The notes beneath the pieces are model-generated. The model was given only the letters and a program-made list of their open reading frames with translations, did no database searches and was not told the origin of the DNA. From Solidesulfovibrio carbinolicus (GTDB taxonomy: Bacteria; Desulfobacterota; Desulfovibrionia; Desulfovibrionales; Desulfovibrionaceae): a stretch of DNA of 64,000 nt. Shown here one piece after another: positions 25,028 through 35,668 of the stretch. The stretch is taken from positions 3,162,001 to 3,226,000 of the forward strand of contig NZ_CP026538.1 in assembly GCF_004135975.1 (NCBI RefSeq), read 5' to 3'. Position 1 is the stretch's first letter. The number at the start of each line of letters is the position of its first letter. The position numbers were made by a program, and so were the translations under genes.

Positions 25028-26554
25028 TTAACCGTCCCGGCTCACCCGGCCAAGATGTTCCACGGCCATGGCCCGCAGCTTTTGCCGGTCGGTCTTGTCC
25101 CGAGGCGTCACCGGCCACTGCATCACGGCCAGGCAGGCCACGGGCACGGACACGGCTTCCACCCGCTGCGCGAGGTAGGCGATAAGCGCTTCGCCGCCGG
25201 GATCGGGGCCGGTCGGGCGATAGAACGCCACGGGGACTTGCCCGGCCTCGGCATCGGCCACCCCCACCACCACGGCCTCGGCCACGGCGGGATGCCCGGC
25301 CAGGATGTCGGCCACCAGGGCGGCGGCCACCTGGACGGCCTGGCGCACGATAACGTCTTCGCCACGGCCGATATACCAGTAGTCGCCCTGGGCGTCGCGG
25401 CGCAGGAGATCGCCGGTGTCGTACCAGCCGGTCCCGATGGCCCGATGCGTGGCCATGGTGTCGTTGAAATAGCCGACCATCATGTTCGCCGAGGCGACAA
25501 GCAGGCGACCGGGACTGCCTTCGGGAACGTCGCGCCCGGCGTCGTCCACAAGCCGCAGGGACACGTCGCCCACGGGCTGGCCGATGCAGCCGGGCTTGTC
25601 TGTTTCGCCGGGCCTGACCACGGCCGCAAGGCCGGTTTCGGTAAGGCCGTAGAGGTTGCAGTACGGCCGCCCGGTGATGCGTCGGGCCGCTTCGTACAGG
25701 GCCGGCCCCGGCGCGTCGCCCCCGCTCAGCCAAAACCGCAGCCGGGAATGGTCCCCCTGGGCGGCGGCCGGATCGGCAAAAAGCTTGCGAGCGTAACTGG
25801 GCATCACCAGGCCATACCCGGGTCGATGCTCCCCGTAGAGACGCCAGAAGTCGGCCGGGTCCGGGCTGTCGGCCAGCACGACGGTTCCGCCCAGGCGCAG
25901 CATGGCCAGAACCTGGAACACCAGGACCACCGGCCGCCAGGCCTGAAAGACGGCCAGGGTCGAGTCCTCGGCCGTGATGTCCAGGGCCTGGATAAAGGCG
26001 TCCACGCGGCGCGCCAGCCGCTGCTGGCTGTGGGCCACGGCCTTGGGCCGGCCGGTGGAGCCGGAGGTGTACACGAGCAGGCAGATCGGGTCGGGCACGC
26101 CGCTTCGGGGCGGCGGGGTGGCGTCGGGGTGGTCGAGGTAGGCGTCGTAGGCGAGGGTTCCCGCCACGGGCGAACCCAAGCAGATCGTCACGGCCAGCCC
26201 CTCCCGCGCCTCGGCCGGAACGGCGGCGGCCATTTCGGCGGCCAGGACAAGGCCCCTGGCCCCTGTCTGTCTGAGGATCTCGGCCTGCCGGGCCGGCGGC
26301 GCGTCCGGCGCAAGCGGCACAAGGACCAGCTCGGCCCGGCAGGTGGCCAGGATGACGGCCACAAGCTCGACGGTATTGGGGAGCAGCACGGCCAGCCGGT
26401 CGCCCGGAATCAGCCCAAGGCTGGAAAGCCAGGCGGCCAGCCGGCCCGCATCTTCCGCGAGCTGGACATAGGTGACGTGGTTCGACCCGCGACAAAGGGC
26501 CACGGCTTCGGGCCGCCGCGCCGCCGTGGCGGCCACCAGGCGATACAGGGGCAT
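25028..26554 (-). CDS. AMP-forming acyl-CoA synthetase/ligase (ANL superfamily)
   Basis: A 508-residue adenylate-forming enzyme. The P-loop is LVYTSGSTGRPKAV, the A5-type motif is NLYGLTETGL, A7 is YDTGDLLR and the C-terminal catalytic lysine motif is PRDKTDRQKLR. It would activate a carboxylic acid with ATP and pass it to CoA or a carrier. No carrier domain is fused and none lies nearby, so the substrate is unknown. Start at 26554, where AAGGAG lies six bases upstream. The gene converges on the MFS gene with a 115-base gap. Confidence 0.85.
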   Translation of the reverse strand: MPLYRLVAATAARRPEAVALCRGSNHVTYVQLAEDAGRLAAWLSSLGLIPGDRLAVLLPNTVELVAVILATCRAELVLVPLAPDAPPARQAEILRQTGARGLVLAAEMAAAVPAEAREGLAVTICLGSPVAGTLAYDAYLDHPDATPPPRSGVPDPICLLVYTSGSTGRPKAVAHSQQRLARRVDAFIQALDITAEDSTLAVFQAWRPVVLVFQVLAMLRLGGTVVLADSPDPADFWRLYGEHRPGYGLVMPSYARKLFADPAAAQGDHSRLRFWLSGGDAPGPALYEAARRITGRPYCNLYGLTETGLAAVVRPGETDKPGCIGQPVGDVSLRLVDDAGRDVPEGSPGRLLVASANMMVGYFNDTMATHRAIGTGWYDTGDLLRRDAQGDYWYIGRGEDVIVRQAVQVAAALVADILAGHPAVAEAVVVGVADAEAGQVPVAFYRPTGPDPGGEALIAYLAQRVEAVSVPVACLAVMQWPVTPRDKTDRQKLRAMAVEHLGRVSRDG

Positions 26555-26633
26555 GGAAAGCTCCTTGGCATGTTCCCATGCCTTTGGACCGTCGTCTCGC
26601 TGCGTAAGCCCTGACGACGATGTCACCGAGGGG

Positions 26634-27128
26634 CTACTGCTCCGGGAACTCCGCCAGATCGGCCTTGCCGATGCTTTTGCGCAAGGCCTTGCTGTACGCG
26701 GCGGTCCGCGCCTCGCCGGTCTTGTTGTTGTACTTAAACTTGAACTCGATGTCGTTTGGCAAATCACATTGATACAAGCTCACGTCCCCTTCGTTTTTCA
26801 CGGAAACCGGCTTGCAAAAGCTTTTCTCCATGTCGGCGAGAATATCCTTTTTCTCCCGACCGGCGACCCGGATAATTCTGGCGTAGTATTTTCCGTCAAC
26901 AAAAGCATACGCAATGGCCGGAGAGGCCTTCTGATGGACCGGAAGGCGGCACGCCCCGACATAATTATAATAGGTGACACCATCTTTCTCCATATAGAGC
27001 ACAAAATTGCCGTCGTCCATGTCGCCGAGTTTGGCTCCAAATTCCAGCTTGCCGCATTCAAAGGCCTGAGCCTGATGCACATACAACGCGCTAAACATCA
27101 TAATCGCAACAACCATGAATGAACGCAT
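26634..27128 (-). CDS. Small exported protein, unknown
   Basis: A 164-residue protein with a signal peptide (MRSFMVVAIMMFSALYVHQA, cleavage after AQA). The mature part has four cysteines (FECGKLEF, GACRLP, SFCKPV, LYQCDLP), compatible with two disulfides, and Lys-rich stretches. No family recognised. GGAGGG three bases before the ATG at 27128 supports the start. Base composition is lower in GC than its neighbours. It lies 79 bases before the ligase gene on the same strand. Confidence 0.65.
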   Translation of the reverse strand: MRSFMVVAIMMFSALYVHQAQAFECGKLEFGAKLGDMDDGNFVLYMEKDGVTYYNYVGACRLPVHQKASPAIAYAFVDGKYYARIIRVAGREKKDILADMEKSFCKPVSVKNEGDVSLYQCDLPNDIEFKFKYNNKTGEARTAAYSKALRKSIGKADLAEFPEQ

Positions 27129-27412
27129 AATCCCTCCAGTGTTTGTTGGACCGCACAGACGCATCACGCCAAGACACAAGCACAGAACCCTCTTCGGCAC
27201 CGACAAAAGGCCGAGCAACAACAACGCCAATACAGTCGATGCCGGCAAAAATGCACGACTGCGCCCGACATCGCAGCGCGCCTCTGCCGCATAGCCGCAA
27301 CGACGCGCGGTGCAGTGATAGTGTTGAAAAATTCGCATAGTTTGCGGCGGCAGTCAACTTACGGAAGTGATACGCTGCTGGCCGGGAGGTCATGGTGGCG
27401 GGATCTCAACGA

Positions 27413-28786
27413 TTATGCGCGCCGAATGCCTTGCCCCCGGTCAGATGCCGCAAACAAGCGCTGGCTTTGCCGCGCATTGTCAGCCAAATCCGCCCCCAGC
27501 CCGGGATATTCCGCCAGGGAACGGGCCGTTTCGGCGGCCGCCATCCAGGCGGCGGAGGCCTCGACATGCTTGTGCGGCGAAAAGGCCGCCATGGCGAACT
27601 CCCGGGCGGCCCGCCGCATGGGGGCCAGTTGCCCGGGGTTGGCCACAATGCCGGCAAGGGCCGCATACAGGGCGTCCTCGCTGGCTGGTTCCACGCAAAA
27701 TCCGGTGACGCCGGGCCGGTAGGCCTCGGGACAGCCGCCCACGTTGAAGCTGACCACCGGCGTGCCGCAACACTGGGCCTCGCACAGGGTATTGCCCAAG
27801 GCCTCGGCCACGGCCGGATGCACGAACAGATCGGCCACGCCGTAGAGTTCCCCCATGGCGCTGTTGTCGATAAAGCCGACATGCCGGATGGGGAATGCGG
27901 CCGGCGGAGGCGAGCCGTAGCCGTAGGTGACCAGTTCCAAGGCCCTGCCCGGCAAGGCGGCGCGCAGGCGCTCCACGGCCCGGACCAGGGCGGCGATGTT
28001 CTTGCGGCCGCAGTCCAGGCCATAGGCCCCGGCCAGGATGACCAGGGCCTGGGGCGGGAGACCCAATCGGCGCAACACGGCTTGCCGTTCGTCAGGGCCA
28101 AGGGGCCTGAAGACATCCAGCGGATAGGTGTACCGCAGATGCGTGATGGGACGATGGCCGAGCAGGCTGCTGGCCCGGGCTTCGTCGGCCAGCCAGCGGC
28201 TCAGGGCGATCACGCTTGGCCGCAACAGCCCGTACACGCGTCTTTTGAGCCCATGGTTGCGCCGGCTGGCGTCCTGCGCGCCGGAGCGCCGCAGAACCGG
28301 GCAGCGGCCGCAGGCCGCCTCGAACCGGCGGCAGGCAAGATGATAATGGCAGCCGCCGGTGAGGGGTCCGAGATCGGCCAGGGTCAGCACGATGTTCTTG
28401 CCGGCCAGGGCGGCCAAGAAATCCGGCGACAACAGGATGCCGGCGTTCCAGTGGATGTTGACGACATCCGCCTCGGACAGGGCTTGCCGGGCCGCGTCGC
28501 CAAGGCGGAACAGCCCCGTTGCGGCGTCGCTGAAAAGCTCCGACGCCCCCTGCGCAAGGGCCAGGGGATCGCTTAAGGCCTGCCAGTGGCGAAACAACCG
28601 CCCAACCGGCCGCAGGCCCTGGCTTGAGGGAAACGTGTCGGCCAAGGGCAGGAACCCTTTGGCGGCCTGCCCTTCCAGGGTCAGGAACGTCGCCGCATGA
28701 CCGGCCGCCAGAAAGGCCCGAAAAGTGTTCTCCGCGCCCTGGGCTGCGCCGCCCGCGGCCAGGGTGGAGACAAAGGCGATGTTCAC
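27413..28786 (-). CDS. GT4-family glycosyltransferase
   Basis: A 457-residue GT-B glycosyltransferase. The N-terminal half has VNIAFVSTLAAGGAAQGAEN and the segment GGCHYHLACRRFEAACGRCP, a Cys cluster typical of WcaC-like enzymes. The C-terminal half has the EX7E signature in PAVAEALGNTLCEAQCCG followed by PVVSFNVGGCPEAY, the nucleotide-sugar site. It likely adds a sugar to a surface polysaccharide. Start is GTG at 28786, overlapping the TGA of the upstream gene (GTGA), so the two genes are coupled and probably work on the same glycan. Confidence 0.85.
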   Translation of the reverse strand: MNIAFVSTLAAGGAAQGAENTFRAFLAAGHAATFLTLEGQAAKGFLPLADTFPSSQGLRPVGRLFRHWQALSDPLALAQGASELFSDAATGLFRLGDAARQALSEADVVNIHWNAGILLSPDFLAALAGKNIVLTLADLGPLTGGCHYHLACRRFEAACGRCPVLRRSGAQDASRRNHGLKRRVYGLLRPSVIALSRWLADEARASSLLGHRPITHLRYTYPLDVFRPLGPDERQAVLRRLGLPPQALVILAGAYGLDCGRKNIAALVRAVERLRAALPGRALELVTYGYGSPPPAAFPIRHVGFIDNSAMGELYGVADLFVHPAVAEALGNTLCEAQCCGTPVVSFNVGGCPEAYRPGVTGFCVEPASEDALYAALAGIVANPGQLAPMRRAAREFAMAAFSPHKHVEASAAWMAAAETARSLAEYPGLGADLADNARQSQRLFAASDRGQGIRRA

Positions 28787-31751
28787 GCGATGCCCTCCAT
28801 ATAGAGCAGCCCGGGACATGCCGCTTCCTCTTCGGCCGCAGCATCGCCTTGCTGGCGGACAAAATCCCGTATCGCGGAACGCCCGGCGCTTTGGCGCAGC
28901 ACGGACGTAAAGCCGCACTGGCCCAGCAGGCGGCCCAGGGACAGCTCGTCGTGCACCGCTTGGCCCGCCCGGCCGCCGAACCGTTCGTGGCGGGCCACGG
29001 CTTCGGCATCGTCCGGGGCGCGACGCGACGCGTCCAGGCTGTCCAGGTAGGCCCGGGCCTGCCCCTCCCCATCGGCCACGGCCAGCCGCAACACGCCGCC
29101 TGGGCGCAGCGCCCGATGGCATTGCGCCAGGAATCGGCGCGCCTCGTCCCCAGAGAGATGCTCCAGGCAACGACAGGCGTACAGCGCGTCGCAGCGCCGC
29201 TCCGGCAAGGCGAGGCCGCCAAGGCCTTCCCAATCCATGGTCTCGGGCACGTCGCCGGCCAGGGCCACGGTCATCGGCTCGGCCAGGCCTTGGCCGGCGC
29301 AATCCAGCTTGACCAGCACGGGCCGGCCCTGCCGCGCCAGGTCGTCCACGCGCTGGGCCAGACGACGGCGCACGGCGGCGGCACGTGGCCCGGCTCCAGG
29401 CTCAAGGCTTGGGGAAGCGGCTTCTTCCGGTGCGAACGGCAGGGCAGGTTCGACCGACGGCGGCGCGAAGCCCTGGCGGCGCGGGGCGCCTTCAGGACCG
29501 GACAGACAGGCGCTGGCCTGTTTGGGCGCCACGCACAAAGCGCCCCGCTCGGCGCAAAGGGCGGCAATGAGGCGTTGCAGGCCGGGGCGGCGGGCATCTT
29601 CGTGAGCCCCCCCGCCCAACTCGGCCAGGACCGCCGGGGCCAGCGCGGCCCACCGGTCGCGCCACACGCCCAGGCCCAAGGCGTTTGCCCGAGGCGCGAA
29701 CACCGCGTCCCCGGGCTGCTGCGCCAAGGCCGCCGCAACGGGGCCGGACGGCCCGGCGCTGACGCAGCCGACCACGGGGCGGTAGCGGTAGCGGTGCAGG
29801 GCGTTGTTGTAAAACGCCAGCGCATGCGGAGCGCAGTAGAGGGCATCGTCCAGGGCAATCGCCGCTTCATGGGTCTGCAAGACCGACGACAAGGCCCGGA
29901 CGGTCATGGCGCACAGCCCCAGGCCGGCAGGAGCTGTCTCCAGGCTGACCGAGCGGAACGTCCCGGCAGGGCCGGGCAGATCGGCAATCTCCCGCCAGGC
30001 GTGGCCGTCGGCGCAAACGACGTGCAGGTCGGTTTCGGCCGCCATGACGTTTTGCGACAAGGCCTCAAGGGCCCAGGCCGATTGCCGGGCCGTGCCCGAG
30101 GCCACGAAGATCAGGGGGAGCGGAAAATATCGGGGTCCGGGCGCTTCCTGGGTGACGACGCCCGCCTCCTTGGGGGCCGTTGCGGCGTCGCAGCGCAAAA
30201 ACCGCTCTTCATCGGCCGCCCCCCGGGCCAGATCGTCCGGTTCGGGCAAAAGCTGGGGCCGGCGACCGGCGAATATGGCCTCGCACAGCAAATCCAGGTG
30301 TTTGTGGACGCCGGGCCTCAGGGCGTCCGGGCTAAACCAGGCGTAGCGGCCTTCCAGAAGATTGGGGGCGTGGACAAAGGGGAATTCAAAGCCGTATCGG
30401 AACAACAGCGCATACCAAATCCGGTAGGCCATGCGTTGCAATTCCTGGTCCCGCCAGCCGGGGGGCAGGGCGGCGTAACGGGCGAACACCCGGTCCATTG
30501 CCGCTACGTCGTAGGTTTTGTCCAGGCCGGGAAGTTCCTTATAAAACGGATTGGCGGCGATGGCCACGGGCTTGCCCAGCATGGCGCTTTCCAGCCCGCA
30601 GGTCGATACGTAGCACAATGATGCGCTGGCGATATCCATTAGATCGTACGAGGAGACGTCTTCCTCGGGCTCGATGACCACGACGGCGTCGCCCACCGCA
30701 CGTTTGAGATCGGCAAAATAGCGCAGTTCGCGCTCGGACCGGCGCGGAAACACCAGGTTGGACAGGTTCGGGTGAGCCCGGATCACGAGCTTGACGCCGG
30801 GATAGGCCGCCGCCTTGGCCACGGCTGCTTCGATCCAGTCCTGTTGCCTGGCAAACCCTTCGTGCGCGATATCGTCCCGGCCAAGCAGTTCGTGGTTGGA
30901 CGACGAAAAAAGCGCCCAAACGGCTTTGTCCTCGGGGATGCCCAGCCGTTGGCGCAACGCTGCGCTGTGCCCCGGCTTGGTGGTGTAGGCAAACCAATTG
31001 AGGGCGTTGACGTCCCCCTGCCGCCGGCCGTCCAGGTAGCGGGCCATGCGGCCAAGTTGCGCCGTCGAAAGGGGCACATCCTTCCAGGCGCTCCACAACC
31101 GATCCCAATTCTCCTGATTGAACGGAAGGCCGTTTAAGGCAACCCAGCAATGGCCCGGCTGGCTGGCCCGTTCATGGGTGTACACGGCAAGGCCACGACC
31201 CCGGGCCAGCTCAAAGGGGATTTTCACGTAGGCCATGCGGGCGTTGTAGATAATGACGCGATCGTAGCGCCTGGCGTCCAGCAGCTTTTCCATGCCCAGC
31301 ACAAGGCGCAACCCCTGCTCCAGCAGGGCGCGATACCAAGCCTTGGCCTGGGTGTCCTGGGAGGAAAGGTTGGGCACGCGCCAATACGTGTAGACCGAAG
31401 ACAGACACCAGCGCCCAAGGGGGTAGCCGTTGTATTCGGCCTGCGTAAGCGCGTCGTCGGCCAAGGAGGCCGCCCACTGCGCAGCCCGGCGACGCTCGGC
31501 CGCCGTCTCGTCGGCCAAAAGGAGGCGTGGCGCAAGCCCGGCCTCCAGGGCCTGTTGCTCGGCTCTATCCCGGCACAGGCGGCAATCCTTGGGGGAAATG
31601 TCGCGCAGCCCGTCGCATACGCCATCCATCCCCCGCAGTAGACGTAATCAATGGCCGCGCCCCGCTCCCGCAACGCCTGAAGAAGCGTCATCTCGCGCTT
31701 GTGATGCAGCGAGCCGACGTTGGTGAGGGTGGAAACGCACAGGACTTGCAT
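28783..31751 (-). CDS. Three-part glycosyltransferase/methyltransferase, split by a one-base frameshift
   Basis: Two frames make one protein. MQVLCVSTLTNVGSLHHKRE begins at 31751 (GGAG six bases upstream) and runs to YVYCGG near 31630; the other frame continues MDGVCDGLRDISPKDCRLCR to 28783. The switch lies in a run of five G (plus-strand C at 31630-31634); six would restore a 989-residue protein. Domains in order: a capsule-type glycosyltransferase (to about residue 510), a GT-A-like region (IALDDALYCAPHALAFYNNA) and a C-terminal SAM methyltransferase-like domain (ALYACRCLEHLSGDEARRFL, RPGGVLRLAVADGEGQ). Alternatively the second frame starts alone at 31629, without a good Shine-Dalgarno. Confidence 0.65.
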
Positions 31752-31820
31752 ACTCATCTCCGGCACAGCGGCCATTTGCCGTTGCCAATGTTCGCCGGGA
31801 CGGCCCGCTTCAAGGATGCG

Positions 31821-32666
31821 TCAAGCATCCGTACCCGAGCCGCCGCGCCCGAAAATCCCCCGCAAGGTCACGGCCGCCACCACCACCGCCCCGCCAAGGA
31901 CCGACCAGCCGCCCGGCCACTCGCCGTAGCCCACGGCCACCAGCAGCGGATTGACGACGGGTTCCAGGGTCATGAGCAGCATGGCCGACAGGGCCGGCAA
32001 CCGTGTGATGCACCAGACGTAGAGCGAAAGCGACAGGCCCTGCTGGATGACGCCGAGATAGGCCAGCCCCAGGGCCGCGCCCAGGGTGTGCGGCACGTCG
32101 GCGGCAAGAAACGGCAGCGCGGCCAGTACCGTCAGCCCATGGCCGGCGATGACCGCCGACACCGGCGAATCCTCGCGCCCGGCCCGCATGCACAAGGTAA
32201 ACGCGGCGTAGCTCACCCCCGAACCCACGGCCAGGAGGTTGCCCCACAAGCCCTGGGCCGAGAGCCGGTCCAGAAAAAACAGCGCCATGCCGCCAAGGCT
32301 GGCCGCCACGAACAGCCAGTCGGCCCGTTTGGTCTTTTCGCCGAGAACCAGCGGCGCGAAAAGGGCCACGTAGACCGGGGCGGTGTAGGCCAGGAGAATG
32401 GCGTTGGCGGCGGTGGTGAGCTTGGTGGCGGCCACGTTGGTGACAAGCAACGCCGCGTAGGCCACGGCCGCGCCGCACCGGGCCCGGGTCGGGCGAAAGT
32501 CGAGGCGGCCACGAAAAAGCAGCAGCAGCGTCGCCGCCGAAAGCAGACTGCGCCAGCCGGCCACGGCCATGGGGGATAGCGGCACAAGCTTGATGGCCAG
32601 GCCCCCGGTGCTCCACAGCACCGCCGTCGCCGCCATGCCCCAGGCGGCCCGGGCGTTTTCGCGCAT
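31821..32666 (-). CDS. EamA/DMT-family transporter
   Basis: A 281-residue membrane protein with ten predicted helices arranged as two EamA repeats (first half AAWGMAATAVLWSTGGLAIK to FLDRL; second half GLWGNLLAVGSGVSYAAFTL to VVAAVTLRGIFG). The family exports or imports small metabolites such as amino acids; the substrate cannot be assigned. AGGAG five bases before the ATG at 32666 fixes the start. It lies downstream of nothing on its strand; the glycan operon begins 69 bases further along. Confidence 0.8.
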   Translation of the reverse strand: MRENARAAWGMAATAVLWSTGGLAIKLVPLSPMAVAGWRSLLSAATLLLLFRGRLDFRPTRARCGAAVAYAALLVTNVAATKLTTAANAILLAYTAPVYVALFAPLVLGEKTKRADWLFVAASLGGMALFFLDRLSAQGLWGNLLAVGSGVSYAAFTLCMRAGREDSPVSAVIAGHGLTVLAALPFLAADVPHTLGAALGLAYLGVIQQGLSLSLYVWCITRLPALSAMLLMTLEPVVNPLLVAVGYGEWPGGWSVLGGAVVVAAVTLRGIFGRGGSGTDA

Positions 32667-32808
32667 TTTTTCTCCTGTACCGACGCCTTGGCGGCTCATG
32701 AACCGACAACGGCCGAGCGATCAACTTGCCATCGCCGCAAAGGCGTCGTAACAGCCCGGGACCATGAACCAATTGGGCGTCGCAGGCAATCCCGCCCAGA
32801 GGGAAAAC

Positions 32809-33348
32809 ATGTTTGAGGCCGAAATCAAGTTCGTGGCCGGGCCGGACTTCCGGCTGCCCGAGGGCACAGGGGCGGTCGTCCTGGTCGAGGACGTCTACTA
32901 CGACGCCGAAGACGGCCGTCTGGCCGCCGCGGGCCGGGAGCTGCGCCTGCGCCGCGAAGGCGGCCGAACACGGCTTACGGCCAAAGCCCCGCCCTTTGAC
33001 GCGGCCACCGCCTCCAAGCCCGAACATGAGACGGCCGTGGCCGATGCCGAGGCTGCCGCCGCCCTGCTCGGCATGCTGGGGTTTCAGCCAGTCCTGGCCT
33101 ATGCCAAGCGCTGCCGACGGGCGCGGCTGCGGACCGACGGCCTCGACGTCGAATTGACGGCCGTGACCGTTGACTTCGACCCGCGCCTTTTCGTGGAGAT
33201 CGAGCATCTGGCCGCAACCAGGGAGCAGGCCCTGGCCGCCCTGCCCGCCATCCGCGCCCTGGCCGAGGGCCTGGGACTGGCCGAGGAATGCGCCGAGGCC
33301 TACACCGACCTGGCCCGGGCCGCCGGCCTGGGCACCCCGCCCGCCTGA
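32809..33348 (+). CDS. CYTH-domain protein (class IV adenylate cyclase/thiamine-triphosphatase type)
   Basis: A 179-residue protein starting MFEAEIKFV, which carries the ExExK signature of the CYTH fold. Further tunnel residues are visible: VVLVEDVYYDAEDGRL, RELRLRREGG, RTRLTAKAP, KRCRRARLRTDGL and VEIEHL. Members hydrolyse or cyclise triphosphates with Mg. GAGGGA four bases before the ATG at 32809 makes this start better than the ATG 45 bases upstream. It is divergent from the EamA gene. Confidence 0.8.
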   Translation: MFEAEIKFVAGPDFRLPEGTGAVVLVEDVYYDAEDGRLAAAGRELRLRREGGRTRLTAKAPPFDAATASKPEHETAVADAEAAAALLGMLGFQPVLAYAKRCRRARLRTDGLDVELTAVTVDFDPRLFVEIEHLAATREQALAALPAIRALAEGLGLAEECAEAYTDLARAAGLGTPPA

Positions 33349-33568
33349 CGCCGTCGCCGCGCGCCCCGGCCGGCTGTCCACATCCTGACGCACCCTCCCC
33401 TGCGATCAGGCGACGCGACAAAATCGTCACGTCCACCTGCATTTTTGCGCCTTCGTACCGTCCTGGTCCAGCCACAAACAGCGCTCTCACCGCGAGGGCA
33501 CTAAACATTTCCCACAATCACAGCCACTTGCAAATAGTGACGCAAAATTCTCCACAATCGCGGTGTAC
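33349..33568. other. Gene-free region before the sigma-54 promoter
   Basis: 220 bases, locally AT-rich from 33480. Two similar motifs, CCCACAATCACAG (about 33508) and CTCCACAATCGCG (about 33550), and a repeated ATAGTGAC (about 33534 and 33587) could be upstream activator sites for the promoter that follows. No terminator or coding frame was found. Confidence 0.35.
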
Positions 33569-33585
33569 TTTGCACGATGATTGCT
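33569..33585 (+). promoter_or_regulatory. Sigma-54-type -24/-12 promoter
   Basis: TTTGCACGATGATTGCT matches the sigma-54 consensus YTGGCACG-N4-TTGCW at every defined position except the first G of the GG pair. The essential GC at -12 and CACG at -24 are present. It lies about 64 bases before the start codon of the small gene at 33649, and a sigma-54 activator gene follows that gene. Confidence 0.6.
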
Positions 33586-33648
33586 TATAGTGACAGACAG
33601 CGTGCCCGACTCGGTCGGTCAACGCCCAAACCACTCGAGGAGGTCGCC

Positions 33649-33966
33649 ATGGAAACTGCCCTGACGCTGCGAACGACAGTTCCGCCGGAACTCAACGACG
33701 ATTCCCTCGTCCTGCATCACGTCTCCGTGCTCGAAGTGGAATTCGGCAACGCGGCCATGGCCACCATGCGTCGGGCCATGAAGGAAGTCGCCTCCCAGAC
33801 GGGCGTCGCCTTCGACGAAGTCATGCACGAACTGGCCGGCCACATGTACTGGGTGGCCGACACGGGCAAGCTCGTGTGCGTCATCCCCCTGCCGGAAAAA
33901 GACCTGTACCTGGAAGTCCCCGAGGACTTGTGGCGCATCCGGGAACGTTCCTACGCCATTCATTAA
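33649..33966 (+). CDS. Small protein under a sigma-54 promoter, unknown
   Basis: A 105-residue acidic protein beginning METALTLRTTVPPELNDDS. No family recognised; a central helix (AAMATMRRAMKEVASQTGVA) is followed by beta-like segments (LVCVIPLPEKDLYLEVPED). No membrane segment or signal peptide. GGAGG five bases before the ATG at 33649 fixes the start; an upstream in-frame ATG at 33577 lies inside the promoter and was rejected. The activator gene follows after 115 bases, so this protein is a likely regulatory target of it. Confidence 0.65.
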   Translation: METALTLRTTVPPELNDDSLVLHHVSVLEVEFGNAAMATMRRAMKEVASQTGVAFDEVMHELAGHMYWVADTGKLVCVIPLPEKDLYLEVPEDLWRIRERSYAIH

Positions 33967-33982
33967 CCCCCTGGCCTTTTTC

Positions 33983-34018
33983 CCGGCCGGCGCTCCGCCC
34001 AAGCGGACCGCCGGCCGG
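33983..34018 (+). other. Strong hairpin between the small gene and the activator
   Basis: CCGGCCGGCG (33983-33992) pairs with CGCCGGCCGG (34009-34018), with further internal pairing CTCCGC/GCGGAC. No T-run follows on the plus strand, so it is more likely a stability element or attenuator separating the two genes than a simple terminator. Confidence 0.45.
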
Positions 34019-34081
34019 CCCCAAGCCTTGCCCCGCTTGCGCTTTTGCGGCATGGTCCGGCAAATTCACCGGGATAAAGCC

Positions 34082-35598
<1,517 letters not shown>

Positions 35599-35610
35599 GG
35601 AAAGAAGAGG

Positions 35611-35651
35611 AAGAGGCGGCCGGGGGCCTGAGGCCCCCGGACCCCCCGTAT
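35611..35651 (+). repeat. Hairpin element copy 1
   Basis: GGCGGCC then stem CCGGGGGCC (35620-35628), loop TGA, GGCCCCCGG (35632-35640), then ACCCCCC. Lies between convergent genes and can act as a bidirectional terminator. Member of a family of eight in this window. Confidence 0.7.
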
Positions 35652-35668
35652 GGAGGAAAAAGGGGTGG

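Noticed and set aside
24932-26614. A 560-codon plus-strand frame
   Set aside because: Shadow of the AMP-binding ligase on the minus strand, which carries all expected motifs.
28624-30621. A 665-codon plus-strand frame
   Set aside because: Antisense to the glycosyltransferase/methyltransferase gene; composition is typical of a shadow.
33577-33648. In-frame ATG at 33577 for the small gene
   Set aside because: It lies inside the sigma-54 element; the ATG at 33649 has GGAGG upstream.
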